Shown: in pieces, positions 1-11,804 of the stretch
How positions within the stretch are numbered: the first letter of the stretch is position 1
Layout of the letters: every line of letters begins with the position of its first letter
Assembly: GCA_004352715.1 (NCBI GenBank)
Contig: SCFE01000001.1
Coordinates: forward strand, 148,195-212,194
DNA from: Hofstenia miamia
Taxonomy: Eukaryota; Xenacoelomorpha; Acoela
DNA: 64,000 nt
Reading direction: 5' to 3'
The notes under the pieces: model-generated
Database searches by the model: none
What the model saw: the letters and a program-made list of their open reading frames with translations, nothing else
Told to the model about the DNA's origin: nothing
Translations under genes and position numbers: made by a program

Positions 1-316
1 TGATAATATTCAAACGCCTATTCTGAGAAAATTAGATAATAACACACGTATTGTATAAACCTTAAAAAAGGATATAAAAATCTTTGATAATATTATTCCT
101 AACATGTGCATTTATGTATTGATCTACAAAGTGGAAAATGAAACTTCAAATTTCTAAACTAAAAACAAAATGCTTTCAATGCTATACACAGCTTTACAAT
201 GTTAAAAAACGTTAATATTCGCATTTTTCTTCAGTCAATGAGTAAATTTTGATAATCGCAAATGAATACATAACGCCATTTCAAAATCGAATCAATTAGA
301 TGCCATGAAACTCGCA
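1..316. repeat. Left arm of a long inverted repeat (probably continues beyond the window)
   Basis: This stretch matches the reverse complement of 5103-5424 along nearly its whole length, with scattered substitutions and a short indel near the outer end (roughly 93-95% identity by eye). The match is still running at base 1, so the arm probably extends outside the window. Together the arms bracket about 4.8 kb containing a broken unrecognised ORF and two gaps. This could be a DNA transposon with long terminal inverted repeats, or two oppositely oriented copies of a dispersed repeat. The right arm starts exactly at a single-N contig join, so an assembly inversion is also possible. Confidence 0.75.
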
Positions 317-893
317 AAACATTTTTAATTACAAAAAGACTAACGCATTTTCATAAAAAATACATTTTCACAAAATGATTAAATTGATTGATTTTACAAA
401 ACACATATAGTCGTATACAGTTTGCATGAAAAGACGTAAATTTTTAAGTTGAAAATGAATATCGAAGCTATATAAAGTAAATTTAAGTATATGTATAGTA
501 CTTAAAATACACTTGTAATTGTGTATGAGAATATAAAAACACAACAGCAATCGTTAAATGATTTAAACTACATTTTGTACATTAGGTATTAAAGCAACTT
601 AGGAACATTTTCTAAATATTACAATTATCAGAAACTGATAAAATGAAATAAATACTTCTTCAAGGCGGCTTACTCATTGTATTCAAATATTAAATATATA
701 TCTCACAATATGCAATTAGGAAAACCAGATTTTAACTCCATTTTCCCATTAAACGTTTTAAAATCTTATAGAGATTGAGAATTTTTAAAAATATATCTGA
801 TTTTGTTAGAGTTTCTAAGGCATAGCATTGGAGAGAATGCCAATATATAATGGATTTCGAAGTATTTTTCTACTATTTGAGAGTCAGAATTTT
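317..893. other. AT-rich non-coding stretch
   Basis: Only short, low-complexity reading frames occur here. I see no recognisable gene or RNA. Confidence 0.5.
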
Positions 894-1124
894 CATTTTC
901 CTTTTGATGATTTTTTGTCTTTTCACACAAAATTACATGTCTTTGGGCATATTTAATTTTCCTTTTGGTGATTTTTTTTGTCTTTTCGCACAAAATTACT
1001 TGCCTTTGGGAATATTTAATTTTACTTTTGATGAATTTTTTGTCTTTTCGAACAAAATTACTTGCCTTTGGGAATATTTAATTTTCCTTTTGATGATTTT
1101 TTTTGTCTTTTCAAGCAAGGATAT
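894..1124 (+). repeat. Minisatellite, 62-63 bp unit, about 3.5 copies
   Basis: A unit of the form TTTTTTGTCTTTTC, then ACAAAATTAC, then CTTTGGGAATATTTAATTT recurs with a period of 62-63 bp. The first two full units are 63 bp, so a phenylalanine-rich reading frame runs through them, but its repeat-driven composition argues against a real protein. Confidence 0.8.
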
Positions 1125-1341
1125 TAAATGTGTACAAACATTATGAAATTTTTATATTATTTTGTAATCACATGAGACAAAGGTAGTAATGTAACATCCT
1201 CCACCTAGCTTATTACGCCGTGTCTAATTACTGTTAAGGAATGCTTGGTAAACTGCGGGTGAGGTGTTACCCATTTGTTGAACCATCAGACTTTCCTCTC
1301 TTATTAACTAGTTATGTTAATTAAATAATTGAGTATTAACC

Positions 1342-2341
1342 NNNNNNNNNNNNNNNNNNNNNNNNNNNNNNNNNNNNNNNNNNNNNNNNNNNNNNNNNNN
1401 NNNNNNNNNNNNNNNNNNNNNNNNNNNNNNNNNNNNNNNNNNNNNNNNNNNNNNNNNNNNNNNNNNNNNNNNNNNNNNNNNNNNNNNNNNNNNNNNNNNN
1501 NNNNNNNNNNNNNNNNNNNNNNNNNNNNNNNNNNNNNNNNNNNNNNNNNNNNNNNNNNNNNNNNNNNNNNNNNNNNNNNNNNNNNNNNNNNNNNNNNNNN
1601 NNNNNNNNNNNNNNNNNNNNNNNNNNNNNNNNNNNNNNNNNNNNNNNNNNNNNNNNNNNNNNNNNNNNNNNNNNNNNNNNNNNNNNNNNNNNNNNNNNNN
1701 NNNNNNNNNNNNNNNNNNNNNNNNNNNNNNNNNNNNNNNNNNNNNNNNNNNNNNNNNNNNNNNNNNNNNNNNNNNNNNNNNNNNNNNNNNNNNNNNNNNN
1801 NNNNNNNNNNNNNNNNNNNNNNNNNNNNNNNNNNNNNNNNNNNNNNNNNNNNNNNNNNNNNNNNNNNNNNNNNNNNNNNNNNNNNNNNNNNNNNNNNNNN
1901 NNNNNNNNNNNNNNNNNNNNNNNNNNNNNNNNNNNNNNNNNNNNNNNNNNNNNNNNNNNNNNNNNNNNNNNNNNNNNNNNNNNNNNNNNNNNNNNNNNNN
2001 NNNNNNNNNNNNNNNNNNNNNNNNNNNNNNNNNNNNNNNNNNNNNNNNNNNNNNNNNNNNNNNNNNNNNNNNNNNNNNNNNNNNNNNNNNNNNNNNNNNN
2101 NNNNNNNNNNNNNNNNNNNNNNNNNNNNNNNNNNNNNNNNNNNNNNNNNNNNNNNNNNNNNNNNNNNNNNNNNNNNNNNNNNNNNNNNNNNNNNNNNNNN
2201 NNNNNNNNNNNNNNNNNNNNNNNNNNNNNNNNNNNNNNNNNNNNNNNNNNNNNNNNNNNNNNNNNNNNNNNNNNNNNNNNNNNNNNNNNNNNNNNNNNNN
2301 NNNNNNNNNNNNNNNNNNNNNNNNNNNNNNNNNNNNNNNNN
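1342..2341. other. Assembly gap (1000 N)
   Basis: A run of exactly 1000 N, which looks like a default placeholder size. It cuts the downstream end of the broken minus-strand ORF at 2342-3238. Confidence 0.99.
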
Positions 2342-3238
2342 AATGTTCTCTATTACTTCCTGTTCCGATATATCGCCAGGATTGTTTTTCCCAATTTGCA
2401 TCATCGTTACGATCTCCACACGTTTCGTTACATCATAGTAACGGTAATTTTGCTCCCACAGATCGGTCCATACTATGTCATTGACTCCTGAGAATAAAAT
2501 GACTGCTCGCAGTTCTCATTGTTCTATTAATATCTTTTTCGTTTTCCTGTAATCTTCACGTTGTATCATTTCCATAGCTTTGCTCCGAGAGTTTACGTAT
2601 GATTTGTATTTGTGCAAAAATGTTTTGGCTGGACGGACCTCTTTCAGGAGTCTCCATCTTGGCAGTACCATGGGTATTGCTATTGTTTTTGGCAGCGTAC
2701 ACAATAAGATCTTTGTATCAATTAGTCTTTCGATTTCATTGTAAGTGCCCATTGTATTAGATGCAGTTGCTAAACCAATGGTGGCGGGGTAATTCATCTT
2801 CGCCTCGGGATTGTCTCTCAGAATGATTGTGTTAGTCCCTGTTTACTTAATTTTATGCGTATGCGTTCTTGTATTTCAATCCTTGATGTGATGCATTCAA
2901 TGTCAAGCGCTATTTGGTTGAAAGGCTTTCAATAGTTCCTCTAACTCTGTATGAGTGAAAGCTTCTGTAAACATTAACTTCATTGTTGCAACTGTCTGTT
3001 GCTCTCTTATCCTTTGATAGTTTCTTTCTGTTATTTCTTTTCTTTCTTTGGTGACTTTTATTTCTAACAAGAACCATTCATCATCTGTATCGATCCACTC
3101 TATCGTACTGTCTTGGCTTGTGTCTCCCCATTTTTCAATGTTAATGCGGTCGATCACTGTTTGCGTTTGTGGGGATAGTAGTAGTTGTGATGAAGTTAGC
3201 AGTTGTTCTTCTTTAATGATTTCTTGTTGCGATTTCAT
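2342..3238 (-). pseudogene. Broken unrecognised ORF inside the inverted-repeat element
   Basis: Reading leftward from 3238, a first segment of 111 codons begins MKSQQEIIKEEQ and is rich in Glu, Lys, Gln and Thr, probably helical. After a frame change near 2905 and another near 2825 a second segment begins around 2797 with MNYPATIGLATASNT. It runs to an in-frame TGA just left of 2520 and continues in the same frame with FSGVNDIVWTDLWEQ to the gap. At least two frameshifts and one stop show that it is decayed. Both ends run into N gaps, so the full length is unknown. I do not recognise the family. Its position between long inverted repeats suggests a mobile-element protein, but no catalytic motif is visible to prove it. 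Confidence 0.55.
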
Positions 3239-3239
3239 C

Positions 3240-4167
3240 NNNNNNNNNNNNNNNNNNNNNNNNNNNNNNNNNNNNNNNNNNNNNNNNNNNNNNNNNNNNN
3301 NNNNNNNNNNNNNNNNNNNNNNNNNNNNNNNNNNNNNNNNNNNNNNNNNNNNNNNNNNNNNNNNNNNNNNNNNNNNNNNNNNNNNNNNNNNNNNNNNNNN
3401 NNNNNNNNNNNNNNNNNNNNNNNNNNNNNNNNNNNNNNNNNNNNNNNNNNNNNNNNNNNNNNNNNNNNNNNNNNNNNNNNNNNNNNNNNNNNNNNNNNNN
3501 NNNNNNNNNNNNNNNNNNNNNNNNNNNNNNNNNNNNNNNNNNNNNNNNNNNNNNNNNNNNNNNNNNNNNNNNNNNNNNNNNNNNNNNNNNNNNNNNNNNN
3601 NNNNNNNNNNNNNNNNNNNNNNNNNNNNNNNNNNNNNNNNNNNNNNNNNNNNNNNNNNNNNNNNNNNNNNNNNNNNNNNNNNNNNNNNNNNNNNNNNNNN
3701 NNNNNNNNNNNNNNNNNNNNNNNNNNNNNNNNNNNNNNNNNNNNNNNNNNNNNNNNNNNNNNNNNNNNNNNNNNNNNNNNNNNNNNNNNNNNNNNNNNNN
3801 NNNNNNNNNNNNNNNNNNNNNNNNNNNNNNNNNNNNNNNNNNNNNNNNNNNNNNNNNNNNNNNNNNNNNNNNNNNNNNNNNNNNNNNNNNNNNNNNNNNN
3901 NNNNNNNNNNNNNNNNNNNNNNNNNNNNNNNNNNNNNNNNNNNNNNNNNNNNNNNNNNNNNNNNNNNNNNNNNNNNNNNNNNNNNNNNNNNNNNNNNNNN
4001 NNNNNNNNNNNNNNNNNNNNNNNNNNNNNNNNNNNNNNNNNNNNNNNNNNNNNNNNNNNNNNNNNNNNNNNNNNNNNNNNNNNNNNNNNNNNNNNNNNNN
4101 NNNNNNNNNNNNNNNNNNNNNNNNNNNNNNNNNNNNNNNNNNNNNNNNNNNNNNNNNNNNNNNNNNN
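3240..4167. other. Assembly gap (928 N)
   Basis: A run of N that cuts the upstream end of the minus-strand ORF at 2342-3238. The length is not a round number, so it may be an estimate from mate pairs. Confidence 0.99.
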
Positions 4168-5102
4168 GAAGAATTTATTGTTCATCAAAATTATGGTTGA
4201 ATCAATGCTATTTATAAAATTTCTACAAAAGTACCTGCTGATTTTAAATTTCAAATGATTCGTCTGCCAATATGGCTGTTCCTACGTAAGCATTATTTCG
4301 CTCAATTTAATTTGTCAAATTTTCTTGATCGGCTAACAAGTTTTCTTAATTTGAACAATATTAAAGCTTAGTTGCATCTTACAAAAATAACTAAGATCAA
4401 TAACTAAATTTTACAATCAATTAATCAATTAATGTTAATCATTCGACGTTGTTCTTTTACTAGCAGCTTAGTTGCTTTTTGGATGATGCTACAGTAACAT
4501 TAACTTTTTAAAATACAAAAATACCTTACATTATTGAATGAATTCAACCGTCACCACTTGAATCGTTGTGAAAACTGAATAATGTGTTAAAATGAAGATA
4601 TCTTTCCGTCATAAGCATTGAACAAAATGCAAACTTCATGACAGTTTTAGTATGAACTTTAAAAAACGATAAAGAAAAACGTACATACACTTAAATTTGA
4701 CAATTCCTTGTTGTATATTTAGAGTTTTTTGTATTTCAAAAGGTCAATGGTTTTGTTTTTATGTGTTTTATTTAATATCGCACGTAAATATCCATCTTAG
4801 ACATTCTACAAATTACACTATGTAGTTGAACAATAAATTTTACTATTTGCTGAAAAGATTACACAATATATAGAATACAAATTACTAAACATCGTTTGAC
4901 AAGATGATTTCTACTGCTAATTTATATCCTCCTGTACATAATGATAATTCTTCCAACATTTAAGTTTGTAATAAATGAAAGCTATGTATGAATGTACTGA
5001 CAAACTCTGCAGAGAAACATTTTTAATTTGTAAAGACGCCCATGTTAAGACTTTTATTAAATTTTTAAGAAAGCTATATGTATATATGGATAAATATACC
5101 TN
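4168..5102. other. AT-rich non-coding stretch with an inverted relative of the 5683-6049 repeat
   Basis: Between about 4572 and 4690 the sequence is recognisably similar to the reverse complement of the repeat at 5683-5865; shared blocks include AAGATATCTTT, CATTGAACAAAATG and AGAAAAACGT. No gene is visible. The stretch ends at a single N at 5102. Confidence 0.6.
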
Positions 5103-5424
5103 TGAGTTTCATGACATCTAATTGATTCGTTTTTGAAATGGCACTATGTATTCATTTGCGATTATCAAATTTTACTCATTGACTGAAGAAAAATGCGAAT
5201 GTTATCGTTTTTTTAACAATTTAAAGCTGTGTATAGCATTGAAAGCATTTTGTTTTTAGTTTAGAAATTTGAAGATTCATTTTCCACTTTGTAGATCAAT
5301 ACATAAATGCACATGTTAGGAATAATATTATCAACTATTTTTATATCCTTTTTTAAGGTTTATACAATACGTGTGTTATTATCTAATTTTCTCAGAATTC
5401 TGCATCTCATGTGCGTTTGAAATT
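5103..5424. repeat. Right arm of the long inverted repeat
   Basis: Reverse-complement copy of 1-316. It begins immediately after the single N at 5102. Relative to the left arm it carries about a dozen extra bases near GCACATGAGATGC at its outer end, so the arms are diverged rather than identical. Confidence 0.75.
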
Positions 5425-5682
5425 TCATACAATTTATTATTTTGAAAGCAAGTAAAAATGATAATTTTTTACGTTAATACACTTTGTGTCAAGCCGAGGT
5501 ATTTATTTGTTGTAAGATTTTGTTCTTTTAGTTGGCATCTCATAAATGTTTAATACTATTTGAGAAAGCAAACAAATTTTTATTATGTAAAGACTAATAA
5601 ATATATCATTTTTTAACCAATGTACTTTCTATGAAACAATTCAAACCTTTGTTAAACATTGATTGTATTCAATGTATTAAAA

Positions 5683-5865
5683 TATTTATTTTTATAAATA
5701 AAATCTGTATAAAATAAAATCTGAATTTACAATAAAGATTACTCGTATTTTTGTGCATTAACGTTTTTCTTACTCATTCTTGAAAGTTTATACTAATAAC
5801 CTCATGAAATTTTCATTTTGTTCAATGATGAAAAGATATCTTAATTTTAACATAATATTCAGTTT
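5683..5865. repeat. 183-bp direct repeat, copy 1
   Basis: AT-rich copy starting TATTTATTTTTATAAATA and ending ATATTCAGTTT. It is followed by a single N and then by a copy of the same length that differs at about six positions by eye. Confidence 0.9.
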
Positions 5866-5866
5866 N

Positions 5867-6049
5867 TATTTATTTTTATAAATAAAATCTGTATAAAATA
5901 AAATCTGAATTTACAATAAAGATTACTCGTATTTTTGTGCATTAACGTTTTTCTTACGCATTTGTGAAAGTTTATACTAATAACGTCATGACATTTTCAT
6001 TTTGTTCAATGATGTAAAGATATCTTAATTTTAACATAATATTCAGTTT
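5867..6049. repeat. 183-bp direct repeat, copy 2
   Basis: Second copy, starting directly after the single N at 5866. Equal length and a junction at an N suggest an unmerged contig overlap or two haplotypes placed in tandem. Confidence 0.9.
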
Positions 6050-6129
6050 TTTACAATGATTTTGACTAATTTGATCAGTTGAATTCATGTATACAAATGG
6101 AAAAATTAAATGTATATCAGTACTGAGAG

Positions 6130-6358
6130 AATGGATTGACGTCTACGAACGTAGAAAAGTCATAAGCCATGTAAACTCAAAGAACGGAAAAACGTCGAAA
6201 AAAATATGTCTACAAATGTGAAATCGTCAGAAACGTGAAAATACGTTGGAAAAGAAATGTAAATCACAAACGTAAAAAAACTTTGGAAAAGAAATATATG
6301 TCATAAAAGTGAAAAAACGTCGGAAAAAATGTAAGTCTACAAACGTGGAAAAGTCATA
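6130..6358 (+). repeat. Degenerate minisatellite rich in AAACGT and GGAAAA
   Basis: The words AAAAACGTCGGAAAA, AAATGTAAGTC and ACAAACGTGGAAAAG recur every 40-50 bp over about five imperfect units. There is no coding potential. Confidence 0.6.
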
Positions 6359-7805
6359 TACCGGTTATTTATTTAATTCTTAACATAAAAGACACCAATA
6401 AAAATTTAAAATGTAAGCAATTTCTTATAATATAAAATTTATATTTTTAAACGTTTTGTATATATGTGTATCAATAAACGCTAACAACCAATTTACAACA
6501 CTAATAAGAAAACATGTTATCAACAATCTTGAAACGTTTCATATAAAAATTCCTACTTGCAAATATTTTATTCTTGAATTCAACGAAAAATACGTATTGA
6601 AAAAAATATTTATTTCATTTGTACCAGAGATGGTGATTGATAAATCCTTTTACTTTATTAACATTTTAGTTTTGTAGCATCTTTCATTTACATAATTGTA
6701 TAAAAACATGTAATAATTGAGATTGTTTTCCAACTTGTGAAAAAATTCTAGTTTTATATGATTTGAAAGTGCTTTATTTAATCGTGATAATTGTAAAGGG
6801 ATTTCATGTATGGGAGATATAAATCTTTATGAGTGGATGCATTTTTGACATTTGAACAATAGATAAAACCATGAAATATTGACATTGTCTATGAAAGCAT
6901 GCAACTTTATACATAGAGCGGATTAATGGAATTTCACATTGATGAAAGACAACTACTCTGAAAGATTTGAAACATTTTGGTAAGCTATTTTTATAATTAA
7001 ATCACAGATATTGTTTTAATTCTTAACGCTTTTTTGCAATATTATCTCTAGTTAGTTTTACAGATATTTCTTTTAAAACGGAATCAATTTTATTTTAATA
7101 AATTGCTGCGAATTTACTGTCCGATGTTAAATTTATTATAGACTTTATCATAAATAGAAACATCTTTTGTTTGTTAATACACATTTTTAATTGAATTTGT
7201 TTAAACTTTTAATATTCATGTGTTTTTGATTGTGAATGTCATCTCGTTTTTAATAACAACTTGTTTATTAACCATTAATTTAGATACGACAGTGTGAAAT
7301 TCATAATGTGCAAATATGCATTGCGTCTGTTTTCTACAGAATTCCCTCAACAACAATGATGATAAACTAATACAATAGACAAATTCAATAGTATGATATA
7401 TATATATATTATCATTATAAGCAAAGGGTAGAATAAATTTCATTTTTGTCTTGTCTTAATCTCGTATGTGGGTTTTACCACGTACGTTTATTAAATACTA
7501 GAAATTGCATAAACTAGTTTTTGGTTATTTTCCGAAATAAGACATTACACTTCTAACCAGGATTATTATCTCTCTGATTCAAACATTTGTTATTAAATTT
7601 TACCGATTAAAACAAGTATGTAAAATAAACATATAAACTAAATTAATGTGGTATTTCCAATGTCATGTATATTAATAATAAAAAACAAGTATGTAAACTA
7701 AACAATTTAAACTAAGTAAGGTCATATAAATAAGCAAATCATGTACATTAACAAAAAGCAATTAAAACATGTAAACTAAATCTAGGCCACGTAAATATGC
7801 AAGTA
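6359..7805. other. AT-rich non-coding stretch
   Basis: Two short reading frames of 73-75 codons (6456-6677 plus, 7216-7443 minus) have composition expected of random AT-rich DNA and no motif. Nothing else is recognised. Confidence 0.5.
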
Positions 7806-8200
7806 AACAAATTGGTTACATTTTAAACAATAGACTGCAACAATCTCATGGGATTTTTGACTTATTAATTATGTTACAAAAACGTATATGAATAAAAAAT
7901 TAGTTACATTTTATACAATAGACTGCAAACAATTCTAATCTCATGGGATTTTCGACTTATTAATTATGTAATTCCAAAAACATATATGTATAAAAAAATT
8001 GGCTACATTTAAACAATAGACTACAAACAAATATATTTGCCAACAAATATTACAACTAAACAGAATATATACCAATGAAGTCAGAGATACACCCCCGTCA
8101 ATATACACGGTCAATAATTTATATAATATGTATTAAAAAAATTGGCTAGATTTAAACAATAGACTACAAACAAATGTATTTGCCAACAAATATCAATGAC
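7806..8200 (+). repeat. Degenerate tandem repeat, unit about 90-130 bp, four copies
   Basis: The words TTGGTTACATTTTAAACA, AATAGACTGCAA, ATCTCATGGGATTTT and GACTTATTAATTATGT recur at about 7809, 7906, 7999 and 8147 with increasing decay. It has no coding content and may be a satellite or an expanded piece of a non-autonomous element. Confidence 0.65.
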
Positions 8201-9713
8201 GTCAAAAATACACAATTACATCAGACATGCCCGCCAAGGTCAAAATGTCAAGTGACCACGGGGTACGACCCAATTCCTACTACTAACGATCTCTTGATAG
8301 TGTTTTGGCAAAAATAGGAAGACCCCATTTTGCATCCCAATTTGCTTTTAGAGATAGCTTTGATGACGCTGTAGCTCCTCTAATAAGAAGCAATCTACAA
8401 AACCTAATAAGTTTCTCCCTTGAGAAATTATTCGCATTTGTATTTGTTCAGCCACTCTCCTGGTTTGAGAACTTTAGGATGCTATTTTGTATGAAGTCAT
8501 CAAAAAAAGGCTGAAGCATGAGAATTCATTTTCAGCATCTGCACGACGTCTGCAAATACTTGTTGTACCTCGAGCCACTTTAATAACATTTACTGCTGAT
8601 ATAGTGTAGCATAATCCAAGAATCAATGCTGTAAAAGGAATAAGAAAAGGATTAGTTGGTCAAGAAGATTAATATCGAATTGAATCATGATTAAATTAGT
8701 GTTAATTGTAAATTAAAATCAATTTAAGTTTAGCATCATTAATTTTGTAAAATGCAACTACGAAGGGGGCGATATCACTTCCATTATTTTTAACCATCTT
8801 GGCAGACGATTTAAAATTCAAATCGACAGGTACTTTTGGATCAGAAACTATAAATAGAAAAAAATCATTTGGAGAACGGTTGAAGTAAATTCTTCGAAAA
8901 TCTTATCTTTAGATTTAACTTGGTTTGCTTATGTTAAAATTATGTCAAGCTAAACGGTAAATGCATTAGTAGTGACGAGGGCACACATTGGGAGTGATTC
9001 GAGGATCCTTGATCCAAGCCATGAACCTGTATTTAGGTTAGGGGTACGATTAGGAGTTTTTCTCCGTTTAGCTGACTATCAATTCCTTCAACAACATGTA
9101 TGCAATAATGAAACTTCGGAGAAATGGTTGGATAACTGATCGTTGGATATTATATGTTATATTAACTAGACTCCATAGGAGACCCATAAATAGACCGATA
9201 ACGAGACTGAGCATGTATTACTAATTAAATGTAAGTTAGGAAGCTGCAAGTAATTATCTATCTAATTATTTAAATTATTTAAAGCCAGTAATTTTCGGTA
9301 ATGGCTAAATAAATATTTATTAAGCAGCAAGTGACATTGCCAGGTTGCAAGTACAAATTACACATTACAAATTGAGCTTAATTCAGTTACATCCAGCCTT
9401 GAGGGTTGCACTGAGTTACGATAGGGAACACATAAGCTACTTCATTGAGCTGAGACTTGGAGACAATCCATTGGCAGTGAAGACGACTAAGTGTTGGAAG
9501 CCTTTCGGAGATCGGAGTCGGCTGGAGGCCTTAAGGAAGATCAGTCATCAGAGGAACTGCAGAGGTCACGTCACACCTAAATAGTGTTCAGCTACATTTG
9601 GAGGTTAATAAAAGTTAACTCTAATCGTTAGTAGGATAAAGCAGTTTATACAAGTACATCCCTACCCGCACATAACTAAGAATTATATTCAAAAGGAAAT
9701 TAATCAAATCATG
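8201..9713. other. Non-coding stretch, slightly less AT-rich than its surroundings
   Basis: Short reading frames at 8305-8514 and 9345-9584 on the plus strand show no family motif, and I cannot support either as a gene. The 8.2-9.0 kb part has more balanced composition, which may mark an old transposon relic. Confidence 0.4.
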
Positions 9714-10013
9714 TTAGAGCTTGGTAGCAGATGCTACAGTAGGACCTGTATGGACTTCATCGATAGCTTTCGACTTGTATATTTCATCTCTGCAATCATA
9801 ATTTACAAGTTTTTGATGACATACAGCTTCCTCTATTGAATCAGAACTAGAATCAAAACTGATCTCCGAACTAGTGGTTGTTTCTGTTGAGATGAAAGAT
9901 GCATCTGATAGACTTGAACCATTGCCTTCATCAGCAAATTCACCTGATGATTCTTCATTTATTGCAGTTAATAATTGAAGAGCTTTATGAGCAGATGGTC
10001 GTAGCTCTCTCAT
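9714..10013 (-). CDS. Short acidic, serine-rich ORF, possible piggyBac-type N-terminal relic
   Basis: A 99-codon frame from an ATG at 10013. After a basic start (MRELRPSAHK) the middle, about residues 20-60, is rich in Ser, Asp, Glu and Thr (EESSGEFADEGNGSSLSD). Such acidic, low-complexity regions are common at the N-terminus of piggyBac transposases, and the flank at 10060-10295 carries two similar GACGGCTGCCGTC / AACGGCTTTCGTC blocks that could be subterminal repeats. No DDD catalytic core follows, so the assignment is weak. It could equally be a small host exon or a chance frame. Confidence 0.3.
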   Translation of the reverse strand: MRELRPSAHKALQLLTAINEESSGEFADEGNGSSLSDASFISTETTTSSEISFDSSSDSIEEAVCHQKLVNYDCRDEIYKSKAIDEVHTGPTVASATKL

Positions 10014-10556
10014 TTTAGAAAAGTATGCTAAACTGACGTAACAAAGTCAATAGAAATCTCTAACCGCAAAAGTGACGGCTGCCGTCCTTAAAGGTAGATA
10101 TGTATAAGCAAGTCAGGAAAAATAACCTTTGATGTAGTCACATACCTAGTTCGGTTATCTACTACAAAGCATAAATATCAAGAAATTTGAAACTAAAATA
10201 AGGCATGCTCAATCACGTAGCTTTTGTAATATTAATTGCCGCCAAAATAACGGCTTTCGTCTTTTTAGTGTTAAAATAGCTATATGGTTTAAATAATCTG
10301 CAAAATTTAAATTTTTCAGATTGAGTGCATATTTCCTCAATGTAAATAGACTTCATCTATCAATGAAAAATTAGGCTCTAACTCAAAGAGTCGAGTCTAG
10401 CCCGCCCCAATTTATACAAAAAATTCATTGAAACAATAATAGCCTCTGTATAATATTTTTCACTAAAAGCGTTTTAATGAACAAAATTAGCAAATACATT
10501 AATCCGTTTTAGAGTAATTCAATGATGTAAAATATTGATAAAGATGTTCACATGAG
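10014..10556. other. Non-coding region downstream of the first transporter gene
   Basis: Contains the two GACGGCTGCCGTC-like blocks near 10073 and 10250. No gene is visible, and no clear AATAAA signal for the minus-strand transporter stands out. Confidence 0.4.
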
Positions 10557-11804
10557 CTAGTCATTATTTGTGTATTGCTTAAAATATGAGTTACTATACA
10601 TGAATTTAAATACAAATATAAATGCAAAGAAGTCGATAAAAGCACGAATCAAATTAGTCCATGTAAAGCCAAATATATCAACAAAAATTCCCCCGAAAAG
10701 TACACATCCAATAATATTTCCAATCACTATTATTATTGAGTAATATGAAGCAAATAACACTCTGTTAACTTCGCAAACTTTATAAAACCTCGCCATCCAT
10801 TCGAGCACGTTAAAGAAAGGAGCACTAACAAAGCTAAAGGCATATGCTTGCAGCATTATGATTGCTGCAAAATAATATTCATTTGCAATTGGACGATACA
10901 CCTCGGGGACATACAAAAGAATAGAAGTAAGCATGTGGATGAAAAGCGAATAACAAAGCATTTGAGGGGAATATCCTTTTTTAATGATGAACATGTTTAG
11001 TAAAGTTGAAATAATATAAACTATAGACCGTGTAGAGTAAATATAGGAAACTGTGATAGTATCATATCCGAATTCACTATTTAGGTAACGAGCGTATGCA
11101 GTGTTTCTCATTCCCATATGAAATGCTTCTATTAATGACGCAATTCCTATAGTAATAGAATGTGGGTTTTTGAAAAATCGAAATATTTCCCTGGCGTTTA
11201 GTTCATTAGTTGAATCTTCATTGCTCATCTGCATATTTAGCATGACTATCACAAATAATAGTGTTAGCAGAAGATCGAATATTCCTGGTAAAATGAAAGC
11301 AAAAGCGTAACCAAAAAATGAAAATATCACTCCTCCAACAATTGGGCCTAACATCACCCCTGTTCCTGTTGACGCTTGTAAAACACTGATGATCATTAAT
11401 TTTTGTGAAGGGTAAATTCTTGCACAAATAGAGTACGCACAACCAAAAACGAATGATTGAAATAATCCAAACAACACTGTGGATGTAAAACAAATCAATG
11501 AAAAAAACACCGCATTACTTGAGTAATGAGCTATTCCTAAAAAAGCTAGAGAAACTCCTGAACCAATGCCACCAAGAACGAAAAATTTATTTTCATGGTT
11601 TGCACTTACTACGGTAGGGAGCAAAAACAAAGCAATAAATGAAGACACGTCGTAGGATCCAGTGATTATTCCGACGTGTACAGATTTTAGTTCCCATTTA
11701 AGACATTCAATTGGAAAAATTGGTCCTGGAATATATCGCATAGTATTTTGAAAGGAACGAAGCAAAATACAAACGAATAAAGCTATCAGTTTGCGAAAAC
11801 TCAT
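10557..11804 (-). CDS. Intronless major-facilitator transporter, SLC18B1-like (paralog 1)
   Basis: A single uninterrupted 415-codon frame from the ATG at 11804 to a TAG at 10557. The protein is almost entirely hydrophobic helices separated by short polar loops, consistent with a 12-helix major facilitator; 415 residues is slightly short but normal for the family. The N-terminus (IFPIECLKWELKSVHVGIIT) has the pattern seen in SLC18B1-type vesicular amine transporters, where a first-helix P is followed by a loop and a GLIFG-like second helix. Helix 5 has LGPIVGGVIFSFFGYAF, like motif C of drug/H+ antiporters. The closest relative visible is the gene at 37998-39257: they share GCAYSI, KKGYSP.MLCYSL and ANRVLFAS. 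Family knowledge suggests proton-coupled export of small amines or related solutes across a plasma or vesicle membrane; the substrate is inference. The lack of introns is unusual for an animal transporter. Confidence 0.88.
   Translation of the reverse strand: MSFRKLIALFVCILLRSFQNTMRYIPGPIFPIECLKWELKSVHVGIITGSYDVSSFIALFLLPTVVSANHENKFFVLGGIGSGVSLAFLGIAHYSSNAVFFSLICFTSTVLFGLFQSFVFGCAYSICARIYPSQKLMIISVLQASTGTGVMLGPIVGGVIFSFFGYAFAFILPGIFDLLLTLLFVIVMLNMQMSNEDSTNELNAREIFRFFKNPHSITIGIASLIEAFHMGMRNTAYARYLNSEFGYDTITVSYIYSTRSIVYIISTLLNMFIIKKGYSPQMLCYSLFIHMLTSILLYVPEVYRPIANEYYFAAIIMLQAYAFSFVSAPFFNVLEWMARFYKVCEVNRVLFASYYSIIIVIGNIIGCVLFGGIFVDIFGFTWTNLIRAFIDFFAFIFVFKFMYSNSYFKQYTNND

Noticed and set aside
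850-1146. 98-codon Phe-rich reading frame
   Set aside because: It is created by the 62-63 bp minisatellite and has no independent coding signal.
7806-8200. CRISPR-like spaced repeats
   Set aside because: Repeats are long, degenerate and directly adjoining, with no conserved short repeat or unique spacers, in an animal genome.
9345-9584. 79-codon plus-strand frame with balanced composition
   Set aside because: No recognisable motif, no supporting neighbours, and a length compatible with chance.
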